A stretch of DNA of 64,000 nt from Ramlibacter agri (lineage in GTDB: Bacteria; Pseudomonadota; Gammaproteobacteria; Burkholderiales; Burkholderiaceae_C), in contig NZ_JABBFX010000001.1 of the NCBI RefSeq assembly GCF_012927085.1, forward strand, positions 1,178,001 to 1,242,000. The letters are read 5' to 3'. Below are positions 8,782-16,832 of the stretch, in pieces. Made by a program: the position numbers and the translations under genes. Below the pieces are notes generated by a model. The model had not been told where the DNA came from, made no database searches, and saw nothing but the letters and a program-made list of their open reading frames with translations. Numbering within the stretch: position 1 is the first letter of the stretch; every line of letters starts with the position of its first letter.

Positions 8782-10214
8782 GGGGACTTCTCGTTCAAGG
8801 GGGCGCGGCTGAGGGGCGCGGTGACGGGTGCATCGGCGTCCCAGCCGCCGCCCAGCGCGCGGTACAGCGTGATCCAGTCGGTGACGCGATCGCGCTGCAG
8901 GGCGATCAGCTCCAGTTGCGCGGCTAGCGACTGCCGGCGCGCGATCTCGAAGGTGAGCAGGTCGGTGGTGCCGGCGCGGCGTTCGGCTTCGGCGCTGGCG
9001 AGGTAGCTGCGGTATTCCCTGGCGGCCTGGTCGGCCTGCTCGGTGCGCTGGCCCGCGGTGTCCAGCTGCACCAGCGCCTTCTCCACTTCGGTGACGGCGT
9101 TGCGGACCGTGTCGCGCCATTGCGCGTAAGAGACTTCGTAGCTGGCCTGGGCCGACTGCACCGCGGCCTTGCGCGCGCCGCCGTCGAAGATCGGCAGCGA
9201 GAGGGAGGGACCGAAGGACCAGCTGGTGAGCGAGCTGCCGGCGCCGGCCGACAGGCCGATCGAGCCGTTCAACTTGATGCTGGGATAGAGGTCGGCCTGG
9301 GCCACGCCGATGTTCGCGCTGGCCGCGGCCACTGCGCGCTCGCTCGCACCCACGTCCGGACGCTGGCGCAGCACTTGCGCAGGCACGGTCGTCACGGCCA
9401 GCGCGGGCGCCGCGGGGATGGCCGTGCTGCCGTTGGCCAGCAGCTTGCGCAGCTCGGCGTCCTGCAGGCCCGTGAGCTTGGCGAGCGACTTCACCAGCAG
9501 CTCGCATTGCGAGCGCTGGTCCTGCAGCGAAGACGTGGTGCTGGCCTGGGTGGCCCGCGCCAGCGCGGCGTCGCTGCTGGCGCTGAGGCCGGCGCGCACC
9601 AGCGACTCGGTGGCCTTGGTGGTCTCGCCGACCGACACCAGCTCCTGCTCGTAGGTGTCCACCAGCAGCCCGCAGGCGCGGTACTGCACGTAGTCGGTCG
9701 CGACTTCGGCGGCCAGCGAAACGCGGGCGTCGTGCCAGTCGGCGCGCCGCGCCGCGAGTTGCGCGTCGGCGGATTCGACGTTGCGCCGGACCTTGCCGAA
9801 CAGGTCCAGTTCCCACGAAGCGTCGGCGCTGGCGGACCGCGTGAGCACGGCGGAACCGCCCGTCTGCCCCGAGCGGGTGGCCGAGGCGCTGGCGCTCACG
9901 CTGGGCGAAGCGCCGGACCTTGCACTGGACAAGGTGGCGCGCGCGATCTCGATGTTGCCCCAGGCGGAGGCGAGGGTCGGGCTGTCGCTTTCGGCGGCCT
10001 GCTGCAGGCGCGCGAGCACGGGGTCGTGGAAGCGGCCCCACCAGTCCTGCAAACCCTGCAGGCTGCCTTCATGCGGCAAGGGCGCAGCCCATTGGGCGGG
10101 CGCGGCAGCAGCAGGCTGCTGGTAGTCGGGCCCGACGGCCGCACAGCCGGCGAGGACGACGGGGAGAAGGAGGGTGGCCAGCGGACGCCGCAGGCGGAAA
10201 GTAGACGCAAGCAT
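8778..10214 (-). CDS. RND efflux outer-membrane factor lipoprotein (NodT/OprM type)
   Basis: Outer-membrane channel of the TolC/OprM/NodT family, 478 residues. The signal peptide ends in the lipobox LAGC, so the mature protein should be a lipoprotein. It starts VGPDYQQP after the lipobox, typical of the NodT group, and carries two outer-membrane-efflux repeats with long coiled-coil helices (SFGPSLSLPIFDGG is a family landmark). It is the first gene of the efflux operon and is divergent from the response regulator across 116 bp that hold a tandem regulator box. No strong ribosome-binding site precedes ATG 10214, but the signal peptide supports the start. Confidence 0.92.
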   Translation of the reverse strand: MLASTFRLRRPLATLLLPVVLAGCAAVGPDYQQPAAAAPAQWAAPLPHEGSLQGLQDWWGRFHDPVLARLQQAAESDSPTLASAWGNIEIARATLSSARSGASPSVSASASATRSGQTGGSAVLTRSASADASWELDLFGKVRRNVESADAQLAARRADWHDARVSLAAEVATDYVQYRACGLLVDTYEQELVSVGETTKATESLVRAGLSASSDAALARATQASTTSSLQDQRSQCELLVKSLAKLTGLQDAELRKLLANGSTAIPAAPALAVTTVPAQVLRQRPDVGASERAVAAASANIGVAQADLYPSIKLNGSIGLSAGAGSSLTSWSFGPSLSLPIFDGGARKAAVQSAQASYEVSYAQWRDTVRNAVTEVEKALVQLDTAGQRTEQADQAAREYRSYLASAEAERRAGTTDLLTFEIARRQSLAAQLELIALQRDRVTDWITLYRALGGGWDADAPVTAPLSRAPLNEKSP

Positions 10215-10262
10215 GGATGCACCAATGCTAGGAAAGCACCCTGCCTCGTGCCTGCCGCGAGC

Positions 10263-10277
10263 GTTAAGTTGGGTTAA
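10263..10277. promoter_or_regulatory. CpxR/OmpR-like tandem box GTTAA-N5-GTTAA
   Basis: In the 116-bp gap between the efflux operon and the two-component operon, GTTAA at 10263-10267 is repeated at 10273-10277, exactly 10 bp later. OmpR-family regulators bind direct repeats one helical turn apart, and the known CpxR box is GTAAA-N5-GTAAA, very close to this. It is a natural site for the regulator at 10331 to control both directions. The sequence is seen; binding is inferred. Confidence 0.55.
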
Positions 10278-10330
10278 ATCCGCGCCTTCCGAGCCCCTCG
10301 GCGGCCTGCCTGCCCCGATACTTGCATCCG

Positions 10331-11026
10331 ATGACCCGGGTTCTCCTTGTCGACGACGACCTCGAACTGACCGCGATGCTGTCGCAGTACCTGCTGCGCG
10401 AAGGCTTCGAGGTGCAGGCCGTGCACGACGGCCAGGCCGGCGTGCGCGAAGCCACCCACGGCGACTACGACATCGTGGTGCTCGACGTGATGATGCCGCG
10501 CCTGTCCGGCATGGAGGCGCTGCGGCGCATCCGCGCCAGCAAGCAGGTGCCGGTGCTGATGCTCACCGCGCGCGGCGACAACGTGGACCGCATCGTCGGC
10601 CTCGACATGGGCGCGGACGACTACGTGCCCAAGCCCTGCACGCCCGGCGAGCTGGTGGCGCGCATCCGCGCCATCCTGCGGCGCACGCAGCGGCGCGAGG
10701 AACCCGCGGACGCGCGCGGGCTGGCGCAGCTGCAGTCCGGGCAACTCGTGCTGGTGCCAGGCAGCCGCAGCGCCACCTGGCAGGGCCAGCCGCTGGCGCT
10801 GACCGGGACGGAGTTCAACCTGCTGGAGGTGCTGGTGCGGCACGCCGGCGAGCTGGTGAGCAAGGAAGACATCTCGCAGCAGGCTTTCGGCCAGCCGCTC
10901 GCGCGTTTCGACCGCCGCATCGACGTGCATATCAGCAGCATCCGGCAGAAGCTGGGTGCGCGCCTCGACGGCCAGCCCTGGATCCAGAGCGTGCGCGGCA
11001 AGGGCTACCAGCTGCTGGAGGAATGA
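10331..11026 (+). CDS. OmpR-family response regulator (CpxR-like)
   Basis: DNA-binding response regulator of 231 residues. The receiver has the acidic triad start LLVDDD (Asp8-10), phospho-acceptor Asp52 in VVLDVMMP, Thr79 and Lys101 in DYVPKPC. The C-terminal winged helix ends with IRQKLGARLDGQPWIQSVRG, typical of the OmpR/PhoB group. ATG 10331 gives the standard N-terminus MTRVLLVDDD; a TTG at 10322 is less likely. It overlaps the kinase operon partner downstream and is divergent from the RND efflux operon, which it probably controls through the GTTAA repeats. CpxR-like is a best guess from overall resemblance. Confidence 0.92.
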   Translation: MTRVLLVDDDLELTAMLSQYLLREGFEVQAVHDGQAGVREATHGDYDIVVLDVMMPRLSGMEALRRIRASKQVPVLMLTARGDNVDRIVGLDMGADDYVPKPCTPGELVARIRAILRRTQRREEPADARGLAQLQSGQLVLVPGSRSATWQGQPLALTGTEFNLLEVLVRHAGELVSKEDISQQAFGQPLARFDRRIDVHISSIRQKLGARLDGQPWIQSVRGKGYQLLEE

Positions 11027-11028
11027 CG

Positions 11029-12072
11029 ATGCCGCGTCCGCGTTTCAAGGGAGCCCTGTTCTGGAAGCTGCTGCTGGCCCTGTGGGTCAGCATGGTGCTG
11101 TCGATGTTCGCTGCGCTGGCCTACTTCCGCTACATGGGCGCGCCGGTCAAGCCGCCGCCGGGCATGCTGACGCTCTGGGGGTTGCCGGTGCCGCCGCTGG
11201 TGACCGGGCTGGTGGCCATGCTGGTGGCGGGCGTGGCCGTGGCCTGGTACCTGGCGGTGCCGCTGCGGCATCTGCGCCGCGGGCTGCGCAGCGTGGCGCA
11301 GGGTCGCTTCGACATACGCGTCGCGCCGTTGCTGGGCCGCCGGCGCGACGAGCTCACCGAGCTGGCCCGGGACTTCGACCGGATGGCGGCGCAGCTGCAG
11401 CACCTGACGCACTCGCGGCAAGTGCTGCTGCACGACATCTCGCACGAACTGCGCTCGCCGCTGGCGCGCATGCAGGCGGCCATCGGCCTGCTGCGCCAGG
11501 ACCCGGCGCAGACCTCCGCGATGGTCGACCGCATCCAGCGCGAAAGCGACCGGCTCGATGCCTTGATCGAGGAGCTGCTGACCTTGCACCGGCTGGAGGC
11601 CGCACCCGAGAGCTGGTCCCGCGACACCATCGACGTCATGGACCTGCTGCATGCCGTCACCGAGGACGCCGACTTCGAGGCCCAGGCCCAGTCGCGCCAG
11701 GTGCAGCTGGATGCGCCCGGCACTTTCGTCGCCGAAGTGCGCGGCGAGCTGCTGTACCGCGCGTTCGAGAACGTGATCCGCAACGCGGTGAGGTACACGG
11801 CGCCGGGCACGGCGGTGGAGGTCAGCGCCCGAGCCGATGACGGCGCGCTCGTCGTGACCGTCGCCGACCGCGGGCCCGGCGTGCCGGAGGCCTCGCGGTC
11901 GGTGATGTTCGAGCCCTTCACGCGGCTCGAAGGCTCGTCCTCGGTGCGCGGCGTCGGGCTGGGCCTGGCCATCGCCCGGCGCGCGCTGGACGTGCATGGC
12001 GGATCCATCGAGGCGTCGGCCCGCGAAGGCGGCGGCCTCGTCATGTCCATGCGGTTGCCGCGCACCGCATAG
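11029..12072 (+). CDS. Sensor histidine kinase (CpxA-like)
   Basis: Membrane-bound kinase partner of the preceding regulator, 347 residues. Two membrane helices (about 14-34 and 62-85) flank an unusually short periplasmic loop of under 30 residues. A HAMP segment follows, then the H-box HDISHELRSPLARM with phospho-acceptor His near 139, the N-box ENVIRNAVRYTAPG, G1 DRGPGVPE and G2 GVGLGLAIA. Two ATGs are possible. The one at 11023 overlaps the regulator stop as ATGA but is only one base from GGAGG, so ATG 11029, seven bases downstream of GGAGG, is preferred. The short loop suggests sensing through the membrane or a partner rather than a large ligand domain. Confidence 0.92.
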   Translation: MPRPRFKGALFWKLLLALWVSMVLSMFAALAYFRYMGAPVKPPPGMLTLWGLPVPPLVTGLVAMLVAGVAVAWYLAVPLRHLRRGLRSVAQGRFDIRVAPLLGRRRDELTELARDFDRMAAQLQHLTHSRQVLLHDISHELRSPLARMQAAIGLLRQDPAQTSAMVDRIQRESDRLDALIEELLTLHRLEAAPESWSRDTIDVMDLLHAVTEDADFEAQAQSRQVQLDAPGTFVAEVRGELLYRAFENVIRNAVRYTAPGTAVEVSARADDGALVVTVADRGPGVPEASRSVMFEPFTRLEGSSSVRGVGLGLAIARRALDVHGGSIEASAREGGGLVMSMRLPRTA

Positions 12073-12079
12073 GCGCTCC

Positions 12080-12107
12080 ATCACGCCGCGTGATTCTTCG
12101 GATCACG
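12080..12107. repeat. Three ATCACG/CGTGAT half-sites
   Basis: Just after the kinase stop, ATCACG (12080-12085), CGTGAT (12089-12094) and ATCACG (12102-12107) form two overlapping dyads. They could be a hairpin closing the kinase operon or an operator for the hydrolase gene that follows; no T-run follows, so a classical terminator is not clear. Confidence 0.35.
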
Positions 12108-12176
12108 AGAACGCGCGCGGACAAGGCTCCGGCCGGCTGAAATCGTCCTGCAGTCGAACCAGCCAATGGAGACAAG

Positions 12177-12971
12177 ATGAAACGCAGGAACCTCTTCGCG
12201 GCGGCCGCAGCGGCCACCGCATTCATGGGCGTGCGCGCAGCGACACCCGCAAGCGCACGCAACTTCGTGCTGGTGCACGGAGCCTGGCACGGCGGCTGGT
12301 GCTGGACGCACGTGGGCGACCGGCTGCGGGCGCAGGGCCATCGCGTCTTCACGCCCACCTTGACCGGCCTGGGCGAGCGGCGCCACCTGATCTCCGCGCA
12401 GGTGAACCTTGACACGCACATCGACGACGTCGTCAACCTCATCGAGTTCGAGGAGCTGCAGGACGTCGTGCTGGTGGGCCACAGCTATGCGGGCATCGTC
12501 ATCACGGGCGTGGCCGATCGCATCGCGCCGCGCTTGCGGCAGCTGGTCTACCTCGACTCCCTGATGCTGGACTCCGGCAAGAGCATCTTCTCCAGCTTCC
12601 CGGACGACGTGGTGCAGCAGCGGCTGAAGGCCATTCGCGACACGGGTGGCGGCGTCGGCGCCGCCGCGCCCCTTTCCCCCGCGGCCTTCGGCGTCAAGCA
12701 GCCGGCCGACAGCGAATGGGTGACCCGGCGCATGACGCCCCAGCCGGTCGGAACCTACCTGCAGCCCCTGGTGCTGCGGCATCCGGTGGGCAACGGGCGT
12801 CCCAAGACCTACATCGAATGCACCGACGGTCCCATTGCCACGCTGGAGCCCACCAAGGCCCGCATCCGCGCCGATGCCTCCTGGACCGTGCGAACGCTGG
12901 CGACGGGCCACGATGCCATGATCAGCGCGCCGGATGCGCTGACCGACATGTTGCTGCAATTGGCGATATGA
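12177..12971 (+). CDS. Secreted alpha/beta hydrolase (methylesterase/hydroxynitrile-lyase-like)
   Basis: Exported alpha/beta-hydrolase fold enzyme of 264 residues with a signal peptide (about 1-27, starting MKRRNLFAAAAA, possibly twin-arginine). The oxyanion-hole region is LVHGAWHGGWCW, the nucleophile elbow is GHSYAG with Ser103, and the C-terminal catalytic His is in TGHDAM (His245). The HGAWHGGWCW pattern is typical of the plant-MES/hydroxynitrile-lyase-like branch common in soil bacteria as salicylyl/acyl esterases. The substrate is unknown. It sits alone between the two-component operon and the sulfur operon, 92 bp before sbp. Confidence 0.85.
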   Translation: MKRRNLFAAAAAATAFMGVRAATPASARNFVLVHGAWHGGWCWTHVGDRLRAQGHRVFTPTLTGLGERRHLISAQVNLDTHIDDVVNLIEFEELQDVVLVGHSYAGIVITGVADRIAPRLRQLVYLDSLMLDSGKSIFSSFPDDVVQQRLKAIRDTGGGVGAAAPLSPAAFGVKQPADSEWVTRRMTPQPVGTYLQPLVLRHPVGNGRPKTYIECTDGPIATLEPTKARIRADASWTVRTLATGHDAMISAPDALTDMLLQLAI

Positions 12972-12987
12972 GCTTATGCCGATAAGC
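12972..12987. promoter_or_regulatory. Dyad GCTTAT-N4-ATAAGC upstream of sbp
   Basis: A perfect 6+6 inverted repeat with a 4-bp centre lies in the 92-bp gap before the sulfate/sulfonate operon, directly after the hydrolase stop. Interrupted ATAAG-containing dyads suit a LysR-type sulfur regulator such as CysB, Cbl or SsuR. No such regulator gene is in the window, so this is only a candidate. Confidence 0.4.
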
Positions 12988-13063
12988 AAGTGAAAACTCG
13001 GTCGTTCCCTTAGGCGGCTGCGGTTCGCAGAATGCCCAGACACAACAAATGCCTGGAGCACCC

Positions 13064-14092
13064 ATGACGATCCGCCGCCAATTCCTCCAACTGTCCGCGC
13101 TCGCGCTGCTGGGCGCCACCGCCGGCATCACCGCGGCGCCGGCGCTCGCGCAGCAGCAGCCCGTCACGCTGCTCAACGTCTCCTACGACCCGACGCGCGA
13201 GCTGTACGTCGACTTCAACCAGGCTTTCGCCAAGTACTGGAAGGGCAAGACCGGCCAGGACGTCACCATCAAGCAGTCGCATGGCGGCTCGGGCAAGCAG
13301 GCCCGCTCGATCATCGACGGCCTGGAAGCGGACGTGGCCACACTGGCGCTCGCGGGCGACACCGACGCGCTGGTCAAGAACGGCGGCTGGGTCGCCGCTG
13401 ACTGGCAGAAGCGCCTGCCGCATAACGCCTCGCCCTACACCTCCACCATCGTGCTGGTGGTGCGCAAGGGCAACCCGAAGAACATCAAGGACTGGGACGA
13501 CCTCGCCAAGCCCGGCGTCAGCGTCATCACGCCCAACCCCAAGACCTCCGGCGGCGCCCGCTGGAACTACCTGGCCGCCTGGGAATACGCCAAGCGCAAG
13601 TACGGCGGCGACGCGCAGGCCAAGGAGTTCGTCGGCAAGGTCTACAACAACGTGCCCGTGCTGGACACCGGCGCCCGCGGCTCCACCATCACCTTCGCGC
13701 AACGCGGCCAGGGTGACGTGCTGATCGCCTGGGAGAACGAAGCCTTCCTGCTGGAGAAGGAATTCGGACCCAAGTTCGACGTGATCGCGCCTTCCATCAG
13801 CATCCTGGCCGAACCCGCCGTGACGGTGGTCGACAAGGTGGTGGACAAGCGCGGCACCCGCGCGATCGCCGACGAGTACCTGAAGTACCTGTACACCGAG
13901 GAAGGCCAGGACATCATCGGCCGCAACTTCTATCGCCCGGCGATCTCGCAGAAGGCGCAGGCCAAGTACGCGAAGCAGTTCCCCAAGCTGAACCTGTTCA
14001 CGATAGCCCAGGCCTTCGGCGGCTGGACCCAGGCCGACAAGGAACACTTCGCCGACGGCGGCAGCTTCGACCAGATCTACACCAAGAAGTAA
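13064..14092 (+). CDS. sbp: Sulfate-type ABC transporter substrate-binding protein
   Basis: Periplasmic binding protein of the Sbp/CysP family, 342 residues. The signal peptide (about 1-28, ending APALAQ) is followed by the family start [20 protein letters not shown] and the anion-binding signature [16 protein letters not shown] (sulfate is held by backbone amides in this type). ATG 13064 follows GGAG at six bases. It heads an operon with ssuE, ssuC, ssuB and ssuF. Normally SsuA fills this position and Sbp works with CysTWA, so a sulfate-type receptor heading an alkanesulfonate-type transporter is odd. It may feed this SsuBC pair or a CysTWA complex encoded elsewhere. Confidence 0.88.
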   Translation: MTIRRQFLQLSALALLGATAGITAAPALAQQQPVTLLNVSYDPTRELYVDFNQAFAKYWKGKTGQDVTIKQSHGGSGKQARSIIDGLEADVATLALAGDTDALVKNGGWVAADWQKRLPHNASPYTSTIVLVVRKGNPKNIKDWDDLAKPGVSVITPNPKTSGGARWNYLAAWEYAKRKYGGDAQAKEFVGKVYNNVPVLDTGARGSTITFAQRGQGDVLIAWENEAFLLEKEFGPKFDVIAPSISILAEPAVTVVDKVVDKRGTRAIADEYLKYLYTEEGQDIIGRNFYRPAISQKAQAKYAKQFPKLNLFTIAQAFGGWTQADKEHFADGGSFDQIYTKK

Positions 14093-14096
14093 GCCC

Positions 14097-14681
14097 GTGA
14101 CAGTTCTCCTGCTGGCGGGCAGCCCGTCCGAATATTCGCGCTCCGCGGCGCTGCTCGACGAGGTCACGGCGCGGCTGCGCGGCCGCGGCCTGGAGATCGA
14201 GCGCCTGGCCGTGCGCGACCTGCCCGGCCAGGCGCTGCTGACCGGCGACTTCGACCACCTCGGCATCGTCGCGGCCTCCGGGCAAGTGCAGCGCGCCCAG
14301 GCCGTCGTGATCGCCACGCCGGTCTACAAGGCGGCCTACAGCGGCGTGCTCAAGGCCTTCCTGGACCTGCTGCCGCAGACGGCGCTGCAGGACAAGGTGG
14401 TGCTGCCGATCGCCACCGGCGGCTCACCCAACCACATGCTCGCGCTGGACTACGCGCTGCGGCCCGTGCTGCAGTCGCTGGCGGCGCGCCACATCCTGCC
14501 CGGCGTGTACGCGACGGATTCGCAGGTGACGCTGATCCCGGAAGGCAGCCGCCACGTCGCCGCGGACATCGCGCAAAGGCTGGACGACGGCGTGAACGCG
14601 CTGGTGCAGGAGGTGCAGCGCCTGCAGCCCCGGGCCGCGTTCCCCTCCGTGCAATTTTCCGAACTGCGCTACAGCGTCTGA
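14097..14681 (+). CDS. ssuE: NAD(P)H-dependent FMN reductase SsuE
   Basis: Flavodoxin-fold reductase of 194 residues that supplies reduced FMN to a two-component alkanesulfonate monooxygenase. The FMN phosphate loop is AGSPSEYSRSAALL, and the stretch ATPVYKAAYSGVLKAFLDLL carries the extra Tyr that makes the pi-helix typical of SsuE, followed by GGSPNHMLALDYALRPVL. It starts with GTG 14097, four bases after the sbp stop. Its monooxygenase partner is probably the flavin-dependent enzyme at 16833, since no gene resembling canonical ssuD is in this operon. Confidence 0.9.
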   Translation: MTVLLLAGSPSEYSRSAALLDEVTARLRGRGLEIERLAVRDLPGQALLTGDFDHLGIVAASGQVQRAQAVVIATPVYKAAYSGVLKAFLDLLPQTALQDKVVLPIATGGSPNHMLALDYALRPVLQSLAARHILPGVYATDSQVTLIPEGSRHVAADIAQRLDDGVNALVQEVQRLQPRAAFPSVQFSELRYSV

Positions 14682-14695
14682 AGGAGCCGGCAGCC

Positions 14696-15613
14696 ATGAG
14701 CGGGGATGTTCCAGAACTGCAGACCGCGGCCGGTGCCTCCAACGAGGCCACGCTCGCCGCGCGTGACCGCGACTTCCTGCGGACGGCGGCCGGCGCGCCT
14801 GCGGGCGCGGGCCTGTTCACCGGCGAGCAGCTGCGCGCGCTGGCGCACGGCCTGGTGCAGCGCCTGCTGCCCTGGCTGCTGCCGCTGCTGCTGCTGGTGG
14901 CCTGGCAGGCCGCATCCTCCTTCGGCTGGCTCTCCACGCGAGTGCTGCCGGCCCCCAGCGAGGTGGTCACGGCGGCGTGGAACCTGGCCGCCTCGGGCGA
15001 GCTGTGGACGCACGTGCGCATCAGTGCCGCGCGCGCCTTCCTGGGCCTGGCGATCGGCGGCGGCCTCGGGCTGGCGCTGGGCCTGCTCACCGGCTCGGTG
15101 CGCACGGCGGAGACGCTGCTGGACTCCAGCTTCCAGATGCTGCGCAACATCCCGGCGCTGGCGCTGATCCCGCTGGTGATCCTGTGGTTCGGCATCGACG
15201 AGACGGCCAAGCTGTTCCTGATCGCCATCTCGGTGTTCTTCCCGATCTACCTCAACACCTTCCACGGCATCCGCAACGTGGACCCGGGGCTGGTCGAGAT
15301 GGGCCGCACCTACGGCCTTTCGCGCTGGCAGCTGTACCGGCAGGTGATCCTGCCCGGCGCGCTGTCGTCGATCCTCGTGGGCCTGCGCTTCTCGCTGGGC
15401 CTGATGTGGGTGATCCTGATCGTCGCGGAAACCATCTCCGCGCAGTCCGGCATCGGCTACCTCACGATGAACGCCCGCGAGTTCCTGCAGACCGACGTCG
15501 TGCTGGTGGGCATCCTGCTGTACGCCGTGCTCGGCAAGCTGGCCGACGTGTTCGCCCGCGGGCTGGAGCACTGGTGGCTGCGCTGGCATCCCGGCTACCA
15601 GAACGCCGCCTGA
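14696..15613 (+). CDS. ssuC: Sulfonate-type ABC transporter permease SsuC
   Basis: Inner-membrane permease of the SsuC/TauC group, 305 residues with about six membrane helices. The ATPase-docking loop appears as GRTYGLSRWQLYRQVILPGAL. The protein is about 40 residues longer than E. coli SsuC owing to a polar N-terminal extension before the first helix. It follows ssuE by 14 bp and precedes the ATPase by nine. It probably forms the channel with SsuB at 15623. Confidence 0.88.
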   Translation: MSGDVPELQTAAGASNEATLAARDRDFLRTAAGAPAGAGLFTGEQLRALAHGLVQRLLPWLLPLLLLVAWQAASSFGWLSTRVLPAPSEVVTAAWNLAASGELWTHVRISAARAFLGLAIGGGLGLALGLLTGSVRTAETLLDSSFQMLRNIPALALIPLVILWFGIDETAKLFLIAISVFFPIYLNTFHGIRNVDPGLVEMGRTYGLSRWQLYRQVILPGALSSILVGLRFSLGLMWVILIVAETISAQSGIGYLTMNAREFLQTDVVLVGILLYAVLGKLADVFARGLEHWWLRWHPGYQNAA

Positions 15614-15622
15614 GGAACCTGC

Positions 15623-16420
15623 ATGACGACGCCATCCACCACCGGCCTGCGGCTGGAGCTGCGCAGCCTGTCCAAGCAATACGGTGCGCGCCAGGTGCTG
15701 CGCGGCACGCAGCTGGCCATGGCACCGGGCGAGTTCGTCGCCATCGTCGGCCGCAGCGGCTGCGGCAAGAGCACCCTGCTGCGCCTGGTCGCGGGCCTCG
15801 AGACACCCACGGGCGGCGAGCTGCGCATCGACGGCGAACCGGCGGCGGGCCTGCGCGAAGACACCCGCATCATGTTCCAGGACGCGCGCCTGCTGCCCTG
15901 GCGCCGCGTGTGGGACAACGTGGTGCTCGGGCTGCCGCCGGCCGAGCGCCCGCGCGCCAGCGAAGTGCTGGGGCAGGTGGGCCTGGGCGACCGCGCCGGC
16001 GAATGGCCGGCGCGCCTGTCCGGCGGCCAGCGCCAGCGCGTGGCGCTGGCACGCGCCCTGGTGCACCAGCCGCGGCTGCTGCTGCTCGACGAACCGCTGG
16101 GCGCGCTCGACGCGCTCACCCGCATCGAGATGCACCGCCTGGTCGAAAGCCTGTGGCTGCGCCACGGTTTCACCGCGCTGCTGGTGACGCACGACGTGCA
16201 GGAAGCCGTCGCGCTGGCCGACCGCGTGATCCTCATTGACGAAGGCCGCATCGCGCTGGACGAGCGCGTCGCGCTGCCGCGGCCGCGCGTGCACGACGCG
16301 GCTTTCGCCGCCATCGAGCGGCGCATCCTCGACCGCGTGCTGCAGCTGCCGGCCAGGGACGAGCCCGGCTCGCCCTGGCAGCTGCAGCCGCCGGCCCATG
16401 CCCTGCGCTGGGCCATCTGA
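15623..16420 (+). CDS. ssuB: Sulfonate-type ABC transporter ATPase SsuB
   Basis: ABC ATPase of 265 residues with Walker [13 protein letters not shown]-loop [15 protein letters not shown] (typical of the nitrate/sulfonate/taurine group), signature [15 protein letters not shown], Walker [13 protein letters not shown] and the switch His in VTHDVQEA. It drives uptake with SsuC. It is followed after 26 bp by the Mop-like ssuF, as in the Pseudomonas ssuEADCBF order. Confidence 0.92.
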   Translation: MTTPSTTGLRLELRSLSKQYGARQVLRGTQLAMAPGEFVAIVGRSGCGKSTLLRLVAGLETPTGGELRIDGEPAAGLREDTRIMFQDARLLPWRRVWDNVVLGLPPAERPRASEVLGQVGLGDRAGEWPARLSGGQRQRVALARALVHQPRLLLLDEPLGALDALTRIEMHRLVESLWLRHGFTALLVTHDVQEAVALADRVILIDEGRIALDERVALPRPRVHDAAFAAIERRILDRVLQLPARDEPGSPWQLQPPAHALRWAI

Positions 16421-16446
16421 ATTCCAAACCCCGACAGGAGAAACCC

Positions 16447-16662
16447 ATGCCTATCCAGGCCATCAACGTGCGCAACCAGTTCAAGGGCCAGGTGAAGGAA
16501 ATCCTCCGCGGCGACGTGCTGTCCGAAGTGGACGTGCAGACGCCGTGGGGCATCGTCACCTCGGTCATCACCACCCGCTCGGTCGACGAGCTGCAGCTGA
16601 AGGTCGGCTCCGACGTCGTGGCGCTGGTGAAGTCGACGGAGGTGTCGATCGCGAAGCTCTGA
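16447..16662 (+). CDS. ssuF: Mop-like TOBE-domain protein SsuF
   Basis: A 71-residue single-domain protein of the molybdopterin/molybdate-binding Mop (TOBE) family: NQFKGQVKEILRGDVLSEVD, then ITTRSVDELQLKVGSDVVALVKSTEV (given here in part). AGGAG precedes ATG 16447. Pseudomonas putida has a protein of this kind, SsuF, as the last gene of its ssu operon, where it is needed for growth on sulfonates, and the same position here supports the name. How it acts is not clear; oxyanion binding is the family trait. A strong hairpin follows. Confidence 0.85.
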   Translation: MPIQAINVRNQFKGQVKEILRGDVLSEVDVQTPWGIVTSVITTRSVDELQLKVGSDVVALVKSTEVSIAKL

Positions 16663-16676
16663 ACGTCCCCCCGACC

Positions 16677-16712
16677 CGCGCCCCGACGGCCTGCCCAGGC
16701 TGCCGGGGCGCG
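16677..16712 (+). terminator. Hairpin closing the sbp-ssuECBF operon
   Basis: A perfect 9-bp stem CGCGCCCCG/CGGGGCGCG (16677-16685 with 16704-16712) around an 18-base loop lies 15 bases after the ssuF stop. The tract after it (GTCGTTTG) is only weakly T-rich, so termination may need Rho or be partial. Confidence 0.55.
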
Positions 16713-16805
16713 GTCGTTTGCGCGCGTCCACCAGCACAGATGATTCCGTTCTGTGCTAACGAAAAATGACCATTTCCATTGGTGCGCATGCATCCCTAGA
16801 GTCGG

Positions 16806-16819
16806 TTGCTTTCAAGCAA
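16806..16819. promoter_or_regulatory. Dyad TTGCTT-N2-AAGCAA upstream of the monooxygenase operon
   Basis: A 6+6 inverted repeat sits just upstream of the monooxygenase start. Like the dyad before sbp it contains GCTT...AAGCAAG, so both sulfur operons may share a regulator. A TAGAGT hexamer at 16798-16803, 17 bases from TTCCAT, could be its promoter. Weak evidence, by eye only. Confidence 0.3.
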
Positions 16820-16832
16820 GGCAAGACTCGAC

